64,000 nucleotides of DNA from Clostridium sp. Cult2 (GCF_021655075.1 NZ_PPXX01000096.1:1-64000), one strand, 5' to 3'; shown: positions 8,164-16,862, counted from the stretch's first letter. Program-made: numbers and translations. The notes: generated from the letters alone by a model not told the origin.

Positions 8164-10122
8164 GTGGGCTTTAAAAAGAGAAAACTGTTTAGCTTTGTAC
8201 TTGCATTTGTGCTTATTATTGGTATGTTCACTATACCTGTAAAAGCTGAGGAAGAGACGGTGCATTTAACCATCCTAGGGACTACAGATCTTCATTCAAA
8301 TATTTATAACTGGTCCTATGAGGATGGAAAGGAAGTAGATGATTTAGGGATAGCTAAAGTATATTCGGTAGTAGAAGCAGTTAGAGAGGAAAATCCTAAT
8401 ACTTTATTGTTGGACAATGGTGATACCATACAGGGGACAATCCTTTCCGATGATTTGTATAATACCAAATTAGAACTACTCCATCCAGTAATCGATGTTA
8501 TGAATTTCATGGGATATGATGCTATGACGCTAGGTAATCACGAATTCAATTTTGGGCTAGATTTAATCCATAAGATAGTAGAAGAGGCAGAATTCCCTAT
8601 TTTAGGTGCCAATATCTATTGGAAAGATGGCACTAATTTTGTCAAACCCTATACTATAAAGGAAGTGGCTGGTATAAAGATAGGTATATTAGGTCTTGGC
8701 AATCCCAATATACCAAGATGGGATGGACCTAAGGTAACAGAATTAGAATTTGAAGCCATAGATAAAGCTGCAGAAAAATATGTTAAAGAGTTAAAGGAAC
8801 AAGTAGATGTAATAATAGCTACAGCTCATTCTGGACTGGATGCTGAATATGGTGATGCAGACTCAGTCAGACTAGCTATAGAAAAGAATCCAGAAATCCA
8901 AGCTATGTTAGTTGGTCATGGGCATATTTCAGTAAATGAAATTGTAGGTACTACATTAGTTGGTGGTGCAAGGGATGCAGGTAGACAGGTAGTAAGATTT
9001 GATTTAACTCTGAAACAAGATGGAGAAACTTGGGAAGTAATAGATAGAAAGGTAGATTTAATAGATGTTAAAGATTATGAAGCATCAGAAGAGTTAAAAG
9101 AATATGCCAAGGAATATCATGAAGGGACTTTAGAATTCTTAGAAGATGTAATAGGGGTAGCTACTGATGATTTTCATCCAGCTTCTGAAATTAAAGGAAT
9201 TCCAGAAGGGCAAATTAGGGATACTGCTGTAATAGATTTAATCAATGATGTACAGCTTAAATATTCAGGAGCAGAAATTTCTGCTGCAGCATTGTTCCAA
9301 CCATCCTCTAATATTAGCAAAGGGGATATAACCTATAGCAGTATTTTCGACATATATAAATATCCAAATACCCTTGTGGGGGTAGAGGTGACAGGGAAAG
9401 AGCTAAAGGATTATATGGAATGGTCAGCCTCCTATTTTAATACCTATAAACCAGGAGATGTGACTATAAGCTTTAACCCAGAAATCAGAGCTTACAACTA
9501 TGATATGTTTCAAGGGGTAGATTATAAAATAGATATATCTAAGCCAGCAGGAGAAAGAATTGTAGATTTGAAATTTAAAGGTGAGCCTGTTAAAGATGAA
9601 GGTACCTTTAAATTGACTATAAACAATTATAGACTTAGTGGACTACAAAGTATGGGGATTATAAGTGGAGAACCTTATTTCAATTCAGACCCTATGTCCT
9701 TAAGGTCCTATATAGCCCAACATATAAGTGAATTAGGCACTATAGAGCCTAAGGTGGATAATAATTGGGAAATCGTAGGAGCTGATTTAAACCATCCACT
9801 AAGGGATTATATAATCCAGCAAGTTAATGAAGGCAAAATAGAAATACCAGTATCTGAAGATGGTAGAAGCATTAATAGTAAAGCATTGAATGTATATGAA
9901 TTGATAGAAGAAGGGCTAATACCAGAAGAGATGTTAAAAGAAGATCCATCCACACCTATAGAGGTGGAAGAAGTAAAAGAATATTCAGTGGTATCAGGAG
10001 ATGTGTTGTGGAGAATAGCTGAGAAGTTCAATATGACATGGGAAAAGCTAGCTGAATATAATAAGCTTAAAAATCCACATTTAATTTTCCCAGGTCAAAA
10101 GATACTGATTCCTCAAAACTAA
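8164..10122 (+). CDS. Secreted 5'-nucleotidase/2',3'-cyclic phosphodiesterase with LysM domain
   Basis: This is a 652-residue exported metallophosphoesterase of the UshA/CpdB family. A signal peptide occupies about residues 1-28. The two-metal domain shows TTDLHSN, DNGDTIQG and LGNHEFNFG, then ATAHSGLD and VGHGHI. The C-terminal 5'-nucleotidase domain covers roughly residues 330-540. A single LysM module closes the protein (VSGDVLWRIAEKF to FPGQKILIP), so the enzyme is probably held on peptidoglycan. GTG 8164 follows AGGGGG by seven bases. It would strip phosphate from extracellular nucleotides so that nucleosides can be imported. Its LysM module is nearly identical to that of the paralogue at 11297. 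Confidence 0.88.
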   Translation: MGFKKRKLFSFVLAFVLIIGMFTIPVKAEEETVHLTILGTTDLHSNIYNWSYEDGKEVDDLGIAKVYSVVEAVREENPNTLLLDNGDTIQGTILSDDLYNTKLELLHPVIDVMNFMGYDAMTLGNHEFNFGLDLIHKIVEEAEFPILGANIYWKDGTNFVKPYTIKEVAGIKIGILGLGNPNIPRWDGPKVTELEFEAIDKAAEKYVKELKEQVDVIIATAHSGLDAEYGDADSVRLAIEKNPEIQAMLVGHGHISVNEIVGTTLVGGARDAGRQVVRFDLTLKQDGETWEVIDRKVDLIDVKDYEASEELKEYAKEYHEGTLEFLEDVIGVATDDFHPASEIKGIPEGQIRDTAVIDLINDVQLKYSGAEISAAALFQPSSNISKGDITYSSIFDIYKYPNTLVGVEVTGKELKDYMEWSASYFNTYKPGDVTISFNPEIRAYNYDMFQGVDYKIDISKPAGERIVDLKFKGEPVKDEGTFKLTINNYRLSGLQSMGIISGEPYFNSDPMSLRSYIAQHISELGTIEPKVDNNWEIVGADLNHPLRDYIIQQVNEGKIEIPVSEDGRSINSKALNVYELIEEGLIPEEMLKEDPSTPIEVEEVKEYSVVSGDVLWRIAEKFNMTWEKLAEYNKLKNPHLIFPGQKILIPQN

Positions 10123-10126
10123 CTAT

Positions 10127-10168
10127 AATAAGTTCTCGCTAGGGTACTTACCATAGCGAGAACTTATT
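10127..10168 (+). repeat. REP-like hairpin upstream of the transposase gene
   Basis: AATAAGTTCTCGCTA and TAGCGAGAACTTATT form a perfect 15-base stem around GGGTACTTACCA. The outer arm AATAAGTTC/GAACTTATT is shared with the hairpins at 6972 and 11144, but the inner part differs. It lies just after the nucleotidase gene and probably also terminates it. Confidence 0.65.
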
Positions 10169-10305
10169 TCTAATTATAATTTTCGACTAATTTATATTAA
10201 ATCCTATATATATTTCCCAGGAAAAGGACAAAATATAGTGAAAAGAAGGAAATATGGAATTTATGTAGAATACTCTATATAAGACTATTGAGTAGGGGGA
10301 AAATT

Positions 10306-11148
10306 ATGGGAAGAAAGCCTAGAATCGAATATTATGGTGCCATTTATCATGTAATTCAACGGGGAAATGATAGATTACCAGTTTTTAAGGAAGATAAGGA
10401 AAAAACTTATTTATTAGAAATTTTAAGTGAAGCCAAGCAGATTTTTGATTTTAAAATTTATGCCTATGTTATAATGAACAATCATTATCATTTTTTGATA
10501 CAGACTTTCAATATTCCTATTAGCACCATAATGCATAATATAAACACTAGATATGCTAAATACTATAATTGGAAGACGGATAAAACTGGACCCGTATTCG
10601 AAGATAGGTATAAGGGAATCTTAGTTCAAGATGAAAGCTATTTTCTTACCCTTATCAGATATATACACAATAATCCAGTGGCAGCAAATATATGTAAATC
10701 TATGGAAGAATATAAATGGAGTAGTGATGTGTTCTATAGAATGAATATAGGCAATATGGTAGATATAGATGATTTTTTGGGGATGCTTTCATTAGATAGA
10801 AAGAATGCTTCAGAAAAGTATATGGAGTTAATGGATGAAGAAATTACCGATTATGAAGCTTTGAAGGATATATATGAAAGAAGCTCTATTATAGGAAGAG
10901 AAGAATTTATTAAATCCATTGAAGAATCGGAAGAAGGGGAAAAGACAACTTTAGATGAAATATTAAAGATATCCTGTCCTACAGAAAATGAATTTAACTT
11001 TATAAAAACTGGTTCTAGAAAAAGATATCTCACAAAATACAAAATCAAATACATACAATTGGGGAAAAAAGAAGGATATACCTATGACCAAATTGGAGAG
11101 AATATTGGAGTATCGGGACCTTCCGTAAGAAAAATATTAAAAGAATAA
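10306..11148 (+). CDS. rayt: REP-associated tyrosine transposase (RAYT, Y1/HUH family)
   Basis: This is a 280-residue single-strand DNA nuclease of the IS200/Y1 type. It starts with the RAYT hallmark GRKPRIEYYGAIYHVIQRGN. The HUH metal motif is HYH at about residues 60-62 in NNHYHFLI, and the nucleophile tyrosine is expected in SYFLTLIRYIHNNP. The C-terminal 80 residues hold a helix-turn-helix-like segment (YTDQIGENIGVSGPSVRKIL in outline), common in long RAYTs. ATG 10306 has AGGGGG six bases upstream; TTG 10288 has none. The stop codon lies inside the left arm of the hairpin at 11144. The enzyme would recognise and process REP hairpins and appears intact. Confidence 0.88.
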   Translation: MGRKPRIEYYGAIYHVIQRGNDRLPVFKEDKEKTYLLEILSEAKQIFDFKIYAYVIMNNHYHFLIQTFNIPISTIMHNINTRYAKYYNWKTDKTGPVFEDRYKGILVQDESYFLTLIRYIHNNPVAANICKSMEEYKWSSDVFYRMNIGNMVDIDDFLGMLSLDRKNASEKYMELMDEEITDYEALKDIYERSSIIGREEFIKSIEESEEGEKTTLDEILKISCPTENEFNFIKTGSRKRYLTKYKIKYIQLGKKEGYTYDQIGENIGVSGPSVRKILKE

Positions 11149-11205
11149 GTTCCCTTTTTGGTGCCAGGCACCAGAAAAGAAACTTATTTGTAATATAATT
11201 GTAAC
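11144..11205 (+). repeat. REP-like hairpin at the 3' end of the transposase gene
   Basis: The inverted repeat runs from AATAAGTTCC to GAAACTTATT with GGTGCCAGGCACC at its centre, then TGTAATATAATTGTAA. It matches the solo copy at 6972-7034 over about 62 bases with very few differences. The transposase stop TAA (11146-11148) is part of the left arm. Confidence 0.8.
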
Positions 11206-11296
11206 ATTTAGAAGGAAATTATAAATTGTGTATTATACCCATAAAATGGGTAATTGTAAGTTAATATATTTAATCAAAAAAGGGGAGGTATAGATA

Positions 11297-12991
11297 ATGA
11301 ATTTTAGAAACAAAAGGCTACTAAGTTTATTCTTGTCCTTGGCGTTAGTACTAGGTATGTTCTTAGTACCAGTGAAAAATGTGGTATTTGCTGAGGAAGG
11401 AGAAGTAGTTAAACTTACCATTGTCCATACTAATGACGTTCATAGTAGGGTCAAAGGTGATGACGATGTAATAGGGTATCCTAGATTGGCAACAAAGGTG
11501 AATGAATTAAAGGCAGAAAATCCAAATGTATTGGTATTAGATGCTGGAGATACTACCCATGGTTTGCCAATAATAACAGTTTCCCGGGGAGAAGCAATGA
11601 TTAGACTTATGAACGAAGTAGGATACGATGCCATGACTCCAGGCAACCATGATTTTAACTATGGTTATGAGAGGTTAGTTGAATTAAATGAAATGGCAGA
11701 ATTTCCTATACTGGCTGCAAACGTTATCAAGGAAGATGGAACAAGAGATTTAGATGAATACGCTATCAAGGAGATAGACGGTCTTAAAATAGGCATATTT
11801 GGATTGGCTACTCAGGAAAGCAAATATAAATCCAATCCTAAAAATACTGAAGGGGTGGATATTGTTGACCCAGTAGCTAAGGCGAAGGAAATGGTAGAAA
11901 AGCTAAAAGAAGAGGAAGTTAATATGATAATAGCTTTAGTCCATATTGGAGTAGATGATGAAAGTGATCCAAAATCTACTGATATAGCTGAAAAAGTAGA
12001 AGGAATAGATTTGGTTATCGATGGTCATAGCCACACTCTTTTTGAAGAGGGAAAACTAATTGGAGACACTTTATTAGTTCAAACAGGCAATTACCTTAAC
12101 AATATTGGTATTGTAAATGTAGAATTTACCGATGGAGAAGTAACTAAAAAGGAAGCTACATTATTCACTAGAGAAGAAGCGGAAGATTTAGAAGAGGAAC
12201 CAAATATTAAAAGTATTATTGAAGGATTAGATGAAGAAAATAAAGAAGTGTTATCAGTGGTAATAGGTAAAACTAAAGTTAGATTAGATGGAGATAGGGA
12301 AATAGTAAGGACACAAGAATCCAATTTTGGTAATTTAATGACAGATGCTATGCTTAGCATAACAGGAGCAGATGTAGCTATTACCAATGGTGGAGGTATT
12401 AGAGCACCTATTGAAGTGGGAGAGATTACTAAAGGCAATGTACTAGAAGCTTTCCCCTTTGGTAACTATGGAGTTTTGATGGAAATAAAAGGTGTTGATA
12501 TATTAAATGCTTTAGAGCATGGAGTTACAGAATATCCAGAATCAGCAGGAAAATTCCCACAGGTAGCAGGAATGACCTATAAAATAGATCCAACAGGAGA
12601 AGCTGGAAATAGGGTAAAAGATCTTAAGATTAAAGGAGAACCAATAGATTTAAACAAGGTTTATAAATTAGCAACCAATGATTTTATGGCTGTTGGTGGT
12701 GATGGATATGTTGATTTAGCAAATGGAAACATTGTGGCTGAGTTTGCAGCCTTTGATGAGATGTTAGCTCAATATATCGAAGAATTAGGGGAAGTAGATA
12801 TATCAGTAGAAGGCAGAATAACAGAAGTAGAAAAAGCACAAGAAGAAACCTATGTAGTAAAATCTGGAGATGTTCTCTGGAGAATAGCTGAGAAATTCAA
12901 CACTACTTGGGAGAAGCTTGCAGAATATAATAAACTTAATAATCCACATCTAATATTCCCAGGTCAAAAGATACTAGTACCTGCAAAATAA
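11297..12991 (+). CDS. Secreted 5'-nucleotidase with LysM domain
   Basis: This is a 564-residue exported nucleotidase, paralogous to the one at 8164. The signal peptide ends near residue 32 (VVFAEE). The metallophosphoesterase domain shows HTNDVHSR, DAGDTTHG, GNHDFNYG and IDGHSHT. The C-terminal nucleotidase domain keeps the substrate-binding TNGGGIRAPIEVGEIT and the NDFMAVGGDGY motif, so this copy looks fully catalytic. A LysM module ends the protein (VKSGDVLWRIAEKF). The ATG follows AGGGGAGG. It is separated from its paralogue by the RAYT gene. Together the two would release nucleosides and phosphate from nucleotides outside the cell. Confidence 0.9.
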   Translation: MNFRNKRLLSLFLSLALVLGMFLVPVKNVVFAEEGEVVKLTIVHTNDVHSRVKGDDDVIGYPRLATKVNELKAENPNVLVLDAGDTTHGLPIITVSRGEAMIRLMNEVGYDAMTPGNHDFNYGYERLVELNEMAEFPILAANVIKEDGTRDLDEYAIKEIDGLKIGIFGLATQESKYKSNPKNTEGVDIVDPVAKAKEMVEKLKEEEVNMIIALVHIGVDDESDPKSTDIAEKVEGIDLVIDGHSHTLFEEGKLIGDTLLVQTGNYLNNIGIVNVEFTDGEVTKKEATLFTREEAEDLEEEPNIKSIIEGLDEENKEVLSVVIGKTKVRLDGDREIVRTQESNFGNLMTDAMLSITGADVAITNGGGIRAPIEVGEITKGNVLEAFPFGNYGVLMEIKGVDILNALEHGVTEYPESAGKFPQVAGMTYKIDPTGEAGNRVKDLKIKGEPIDLNKVYKLATNDFMAVGGDGYVDLANGNIVAEFAAFDEMLAQYIEELGEVDISVEGRITEVEKAQEETYVVKSGDVLWRIAEKFNTTWEKLAEYNKLNNPHLIFPGQKILVPAK

Positions 12992-13000
12992 ATAAATTAT

Positions 13001-13046
13001 AAAAAATTCCCATTCATGGTGTTAGCACTGTGAATGGGAATTTTTT
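13001..13046. terminator. Bidirectional terminator between nucleotidase and IclR genes
   Basis: AAAAAATTCCCATTCA pairs with TGAATGGGAATTTTTT around the loop TGGTGTTAGCACTG. A-rich and T-rich flanks allow termination in both directions between the convergent genes. Confidence 0.85.
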
Positions 13047-13073
13047 GTGATAGAATTGGGAAGGCGGTTGTTT

Positions 13074-13832
13074 TTATAAAAATAAATCTTTTTCAATACT
13101 TTTTGTACATTTTCTCAATAGATCTACATAGTATTCCATATCACCTTCATTAAGCCTTGCAGCAGGTAAGGATACACTGATACTTGCTACAGCTTTATTT
13201 TTTGAATTAAAAACTGGAACTGCAATACATACCAATCCTTTAATATATTCTTCATTGTCAAAGGCGTAGCCTTGTCTTCTTATCTTTTCTAATTCCTTAT
13301 AAAACTTTTCATTGGAATCAATAGTTTTTTCTGTGTGTTTAACATATTCAATATTGTCTAGTTTAATATCATTATTAAAAGCTGCCAAGGTTTTTCCAAG
13401 GGCACTACTATATATAGGAACTTTTAAACCTATATCTAATTCTATTCTTAAGGGTTCCTTAGAAACAATCTTATCTAAATAGAGGACAGATTGATTGTCT
13501 ATAACACCTAGATTAACTGTTTCATTGACTTTATTGAATAACATTTCCAAATGGGGTCTTGCGATATTCTTTATTGGAATTTTATTTGCTACTTTATTGC
13601 CTAGTTCGTACAATTTCATAGAAACAAAATAATCATCACTTTCTAAATCTTGATCTACATAATTTAAATATTTTAGGGTATTTAACATTCTATGGGTGGT
13701 ACTTTTACCAAAACCAGTTATTTCACTTAATTCACTTACACCTAGTTTTTCGTGTCCAGCTAATATTTCAAGAAGATTCAAGGCTTTCACTACAGATTTT
13801 ATGATATTTCTATCCAATTCATTATTTTTCAA
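13074..13832 (-). CDS. IclR-family transcriptional regulator
   Basis: This is a regulator of about 252 residues. The N-terminal winged helix covers IIKSVVKALNLLEILAGHEKL in outline and the recognition helix ITGFGKSTTHRMLNTLKYL. The C-terminal effector domain shows the IclR pattern GLKVPIYSSALGKTLAA, RRQGYAFDNEEYIKGLVCIAVPV and SISVSLPA. I choose TTG 13832 as start because GGAGGT lies seven bases before it; the ATG at 13847 is part of that ribosome site and has none of its own. The gene diverges from the pantothenate/beta-alanine-type operon, whose promoter carries an IclR-like palindrome at 13977-13993. It is therefore the probable controller of that operon, with pantothenate, beta-alanine or a derivative as a guessable effector. 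Confidence 0.9.
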   Translation of the reverse strand: MKNNELDRNIIKSVVKALNLLEILAGHEKLGVSELSEITGFGKSTTHRMLNTLKYLNYVDQDLESDDYFVSMKLYELGNKVANKIPIKNIARPHLEMLFNKVNETVNLGVIDNQSVLYLDKIVSKEPLRIELDIGLKVPIYSSALGKTLAAFNNDIKLDNIEYVKHTEKTIDSNEKFYKELEKIRRQGYAFDNEEYIKGLVCIAVPVFNSKNKAVASISVSLPAARLNEGDMEYYVDLLRKCTKSIEKDLFL

Positions 13833-13919
13833 AACCAATACCTCCATTATTTTACATTATCTCATATTAAGTATATCAGAAAAAATCACTAATCAAATAA
13901 AAAAAGAATAAAAAAAACC

Positions 13920-13948
13920 TTGTCAATATTCAGAAAATTTGGTACAAT
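13920..13948 (+). promoter_or_regulatory. Promoter of the pantothenate/beta-alanine-type operon
   Basis: TTGTCA (13920-13925) and TACAAT (13943-13948) are separated by 17 bases. Transcription would start near 13955, about 85 bases before the first gene, leaving the IclR-like palindrome inside the leader. Confidence 0.7.
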
Positions 13949-13976
13949 AAAAGTAAATACCGCAATGCAGTAAGCT

Positions 13977-13993
13977 ATTCCACAATGAGGAAT
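13977..13993 (+). promoter_or_regulatory. Candidate IclR-family operator
   Basis: The 17-base sequence ATTCCACAATGAGGAAT is a palindrome of form ATTCC-n-CA-n-TG-n-GGAAT, the general shape of IclR-family operators. It lies about 20-40 bases downstream of the predicted start of transcription. A partial relative, CGCAATGCAG, lies just upstream at 13961. Confidence 0.6.
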
Positions 13994-14038
13994 GGCCAAA
14001 GATTTATTTTGGTTCAATAATTTGTTATAGGAGGGTTA

Positions 14039-15439
14039 ATGATGTTAAACACCATGAATAACAATGCAGTTGAGTTTGTAGCTAATTTGGTTGATAGAGC
14101 AAGGAAAGCTCAAGAAGCCATAGAAAACTATACTCAAGAACAAGTAGATAGATTAGTAACAGCTATAGTATGGAATATCGTAAAAGATGGTCCCGCACAA
14201 GAAATTTCCAAATTAGCAGAAGAAGAGTCTCGAATGGGCAATTACCAAGATAAGTACAATAAGTTAATGGCCAAATCAAAGGGTGCCCTTCGAGATATGA
14301 AAGGCAAAAAATCTGTAGGGGTTATAGAAGTAGATGAAGAGAGGAAATTAATTAAAATTGCAAAACCTGTTGGAGTTATTGGAGCATTAGTACCATGTAC
14401 TAACCCAGAGGCAACACCTACGGTAAAAATCGCCCACGCTATTAAAGGGAAAAATGCTATTATATTGTCCCCTCATCCTCGTACTAAAAAAACCAATTCA
14501 TTAATAGTAAAAATTGTTCGAGAGACTCTAAAAAAATATAATGCCCCAGAAGATTTAGTAATAGGAATAGATGAGCCTACAATGGAAATTAGTAGTGAGT
14601 TAATGAAACAATCTGATTTAGTATTGGCTACAGGGGGAGCAGGTTTAGTCAAAGCTGCTTATTCTTCTGGAACTCCAGCTTATGGCGTAGGAGCTGGAAA
14701 TGCTGTAATTGTTGTTGATGAAACTGCAGATTTAAAGGATGCAGCTTTTAAAATTAGAGCTAGTAAGACCTTTGATTTTGCTACCAGCTGTTCAGCTGAA
14801 AATTCAATAGTTGTACAAGAGGATATATATGAGGATATGTTAGAGGCACTTAAAGTTGAAGGAGGATATTTAGCTAATGAAGAAGAAAAGAAAAAATTAC
14901 AATCGACCCTTTGGATAGATGGACATCTAAATCCTAAAATAATTGCTAGGCCTGCTTTAGAAATTGCAGAAATAGCTGAAATTGATGTTCCCAAGGATAC
15001 AAAATTTATTATGGTAGAAGAAGAAGGTGTAGGTAAAGATTATCCATTTTCAGGAGAAAAACTTTCTGTTATAATGGCGGTTTATAAATACGATGATTTT
15101 CAAGAGGCGGTAGACAAGGTCAATGAGATAACAAGATATCAAGGTATGGGACATTCCTGTGGGATACATTCCTTTAATGAAGAGCATATTATGAAATTAG
15201 CTCTTGAAACCAAAGTAAGTCGTATGAATGTAAATCAGGGACAGGCTCTTGCCAATACTGGCAATTGGTTTAACGGTGTGCCCTTTACCACGAGTTTAGG
15301 CTGTGGTACTTGGGGTGGAAATATTACTACGGAAAATATTACATGGAAACATATGATAAATGTAACTTTAGTGTCCAGATATTTTCCTCCAGTGGTTCCT
15401 ACGGATGAGGAATTATTTGGGGATATAATGAATGATTAA
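14039..15439 (+). CDS. CoA-acylating aldehyde dehydrogenase, EutE/SauS-like
   Basis: This 466-residue dehydrogenase belongs to the acylating branch of the aldehyde dehydrogenase superfamily, which turns an aldehyde, CoA and NAD(P)+ into an acyl-CoA. The N-terminal Rossmann part includes KPVGVIGALVPCTNPEATP. The nucleophile is Cys251 in FATSCSAEN, and GTGGAG-type nucleotide contacts appear as ATGGAGLVKAAY. The C-terminal region GCGTWGGNITTENITWKHMIN is characteristic of EutE and sulfoacetaldehyde dehydrogenase (SauS). Beside an omega-amino acid aminotransferase, malonate semialdehyde is a likely substrate, giving malonyl-CoA. Sulfoacetaldehyde from taurine is the alternative, but no sulfite-releasing enzyme is nearby. 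It is the first gene of the IclR-controlled run and follows GGAGGG. Confidence 0.88.
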   Translation: MMLNTMNNNAVEFVANLVDRARKAQEAIENYTQEQVDRLVTAIVWNIVKDGPAQEISKLAEEESRMGNYQDKYNKLMAKSKGALRDMKGKKSVGVIEVDEERKLIKIAKPVGVIGALVPCTNPEATPTVKIAHAIKGKNAIILSPHPRTKKTNSLIVKIVRETLKKYNAPEDLVIGIDEPTMEISSELMKQSDLVLATGGAGLVKAAYSSGTPAYGVGAGNAVIVVDETADLKDAAFKIRASKTFDFATSCSAENSIVVQEDIYEDMLEALKVEGGYLANEEEKKKLQSTLWIDGHLNPKIIARPALEIAEIAEIDVPKDTKFIMVEEEGVGKDYPFSGEKLSVIMAVYKYDDFQEAVDKVNEITRYQGMGHSCGIHSFNEEHIMKLALETKVSRMNVNQGQALANTGNWFNGVPFTTSLGCGTWGGNITTENITWKHMINVTLVSRYFPPVVPTDEELFGDIMND

Positions 15440-15463
15440 TAAATAATCTAGGGAGGTATGAAG

Positions 15464-16795
15464 GTGAATAACTATACGGATAAAGTAAAAAAAGACAGTT
15501 TAACATACAATCTACATTCCTGGTCAGCCCAAGGAACACTGAATCCAATGGTCATTACTAGAGCAGAAGGAATTTATTTTTGGAACTCAGAAGGAAAACG
15601 TTTTGCAGATATGTCATCCCAATTGGTAAATGTTAATATTGGACATGGCAATAAAAAGGTAATCCAAGCGATAAAAGAACAAGCGGATAGACTTCCTTAT
15701 ATTGGGCCTGGGTTTGCAGTTGATGTTAAATCAGAGGCAGCTAGAAAGATATTGGAGGTAGCCCCTGATAATATGGGGAAGGTGTTTTTTACAAACGCCG
15801 GTGCGGAGTCTAATGAAAATGCTATAAAGGTTGCTCGAATGTTCACTGGAAAATATAAGATATTTTCAGGCTATAGATCTTATCATGGAGCTTCCTATGG
15901 TGCAGCCAATTTAACTGGTGAAAAAAGAAGATTCCCTAGCGAACCTGGAATTCCTGGATTTATCAAATATTTTAATCCATATCCATATAGAGGACCAGTA
16001 GAATTTAAATCGGAAGAAGAGGCTACAGACTATTATCTTACTCTATTGAGAGAACAAATAGAGTTTGAGGGGCCTGAACATATAGCTGCTATATTTCAAG
16101 AATCCATTGTAGGAAGTAATGGTATATTGATACCCCCAAAAGGATGGTTGGAAGGAGTAAGGGCTATTTGTGATGAGTACAATATTTTGATGGTATGTGA
16201 TGAAGTAATGACTGGATGGGGAAGAACTGGGGAGTGGTTTGCAGTGGATAATTGGAATGTAAAACCCGATATTATTACCATTGCAAAAGGATGTACTTGT
16301 GGATATGTTCCACTAGGGGGAGTTATTGTAAGTAAGGAAATTGCAGAATATTTTGATGACAATGTATTGTGGTGTGGTTTAACATATAGCGGCCATCCAA
16401 TGGGCTGCGCTGCTGCCTTGGCTACAATAGATGTGTATAAAGATGAAAAACTAATTGAGAATTCAAAGAAAATGGGATATGTGCTAGGGTCGATTCTTGA
16501 AGAATTGAAGGAGAAACATCCTTCTGTAGGGGATGTAAGATATATAGGATTATTTTCTGCCATTGAATTGGTGAAGGATAAGGAAACAAAAGAGCCTTTA
16601 GTGCCCTATGGCAAGGATCCTGAAGGGTTGATGAAAAAAATCCTAGGCATGTTAATAGAAGAAGGATTCTGGACATATACCCATGATAATATTATTATTG
16701 TTGCACCACCTTTAATAATAAATGAAGAGCAGTTAAAAGAAAATATGACTATTATGGACAAGGTGTTAAGCTTTGTGGACTCAATTATCAAATAA
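15464..16795 (+). CDS. Class III omega-amino acid:pyruvate aminotransferase
   Basis: This is a PLP enzyme of about 443 residues in the class III aminotransferase family, the group that includes beta-alanine:pyruvate and taurine:pyruvate aminotransferases. Visible elements are WSAQGTLNP near the N-terminus, FFTNAGAESNENAIK near residue 108, SYHGASYGAANLTG, the PLP-contact DEVMTGWGRTG and the Schiff-base lysine in TIAKGCTCGYVPLGG near residue 275. GTG 15464 stands seven bases after GGGAGG; ATG 15458 is only one base from it. In this operon it would move the amino group of beta-alanine to pyruvate and feed malonate semialdehyde to the preceding dehydrogenase. Taurine cannot be excluded by eye. 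Confidence 0.85.
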   Translation: MNNYTDKVKKDSLTYNLHSWSAQGTLNPMVITRAEGIYFWNSEGKRFADMSSQLVNVNIGHGNKKVIQAIKEQADRLPYIGPGFAVDVKSEAARKILEVAPDNMGKVFFTNAGAESNENAIKVARMFTGKYKIFSGYRSYHGASYGAANLTGEKRRFPSEPGIPGFIKYFNPYPYRGPVEFKSEEEATDYYLTLLREQIEFEGPEHIAAIFQESIVGSNGILIPPKGWLEGVRAICDEYNILMVCDEVMTGWGRTGEWFAVDNWNVKPDIITIAKGCTCGYVPLGGVIVSKEIAEYFDDNVLWCGLTYSGHPMGCAAALATIDVYKDEKLIENSKKMGYVLGSILEELKEKHPSVGDVRYIGLFSAIELVKDKETKEPLVPYGKDPEGLMKKILGMLIEEGFWTYTHDNIIIVAPPLIINEEQLKENMTIMDKVLSFVDSIIK

Positions 16796-16862
16796 AACTT
16801 TAACAGTATTAGTAGGCTTAGACTATAGTTTGCATTCAGAGGTGTAAAAAAGGAGGATTATA

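Larger units (their letters stand above)
10127..11205 (+). mobile_element. Putative RAYT-REP unit
   Basis: A REP-associated tyrosine transposase gene is bracketed by hairpins that share the arm AATAAGTTC. The downstream hairpin overlaps the transposase stop codon. A solo copy of that hairpin 4.1 kb away supports mobilisation of the hairpin by this or a related enzyme. Exact ends and any target duplication cannot be fixed from one sequence. Confidence 0.5.

Noticed and set aside
14039-16795. Taurine dissimilation genes (taurine:pyruvate aminotransferase plus sulfoacetaldehyde dehydrogenase)
   Set aside because: The two enzymes alone would fit, but no sulfoacetaldehyde or isethionate lyase, sulfonate transporter or sulfite reductase is nearby, while PanF, PanE, PanB and amide hydrolases are. 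It is kept only as an alternative.
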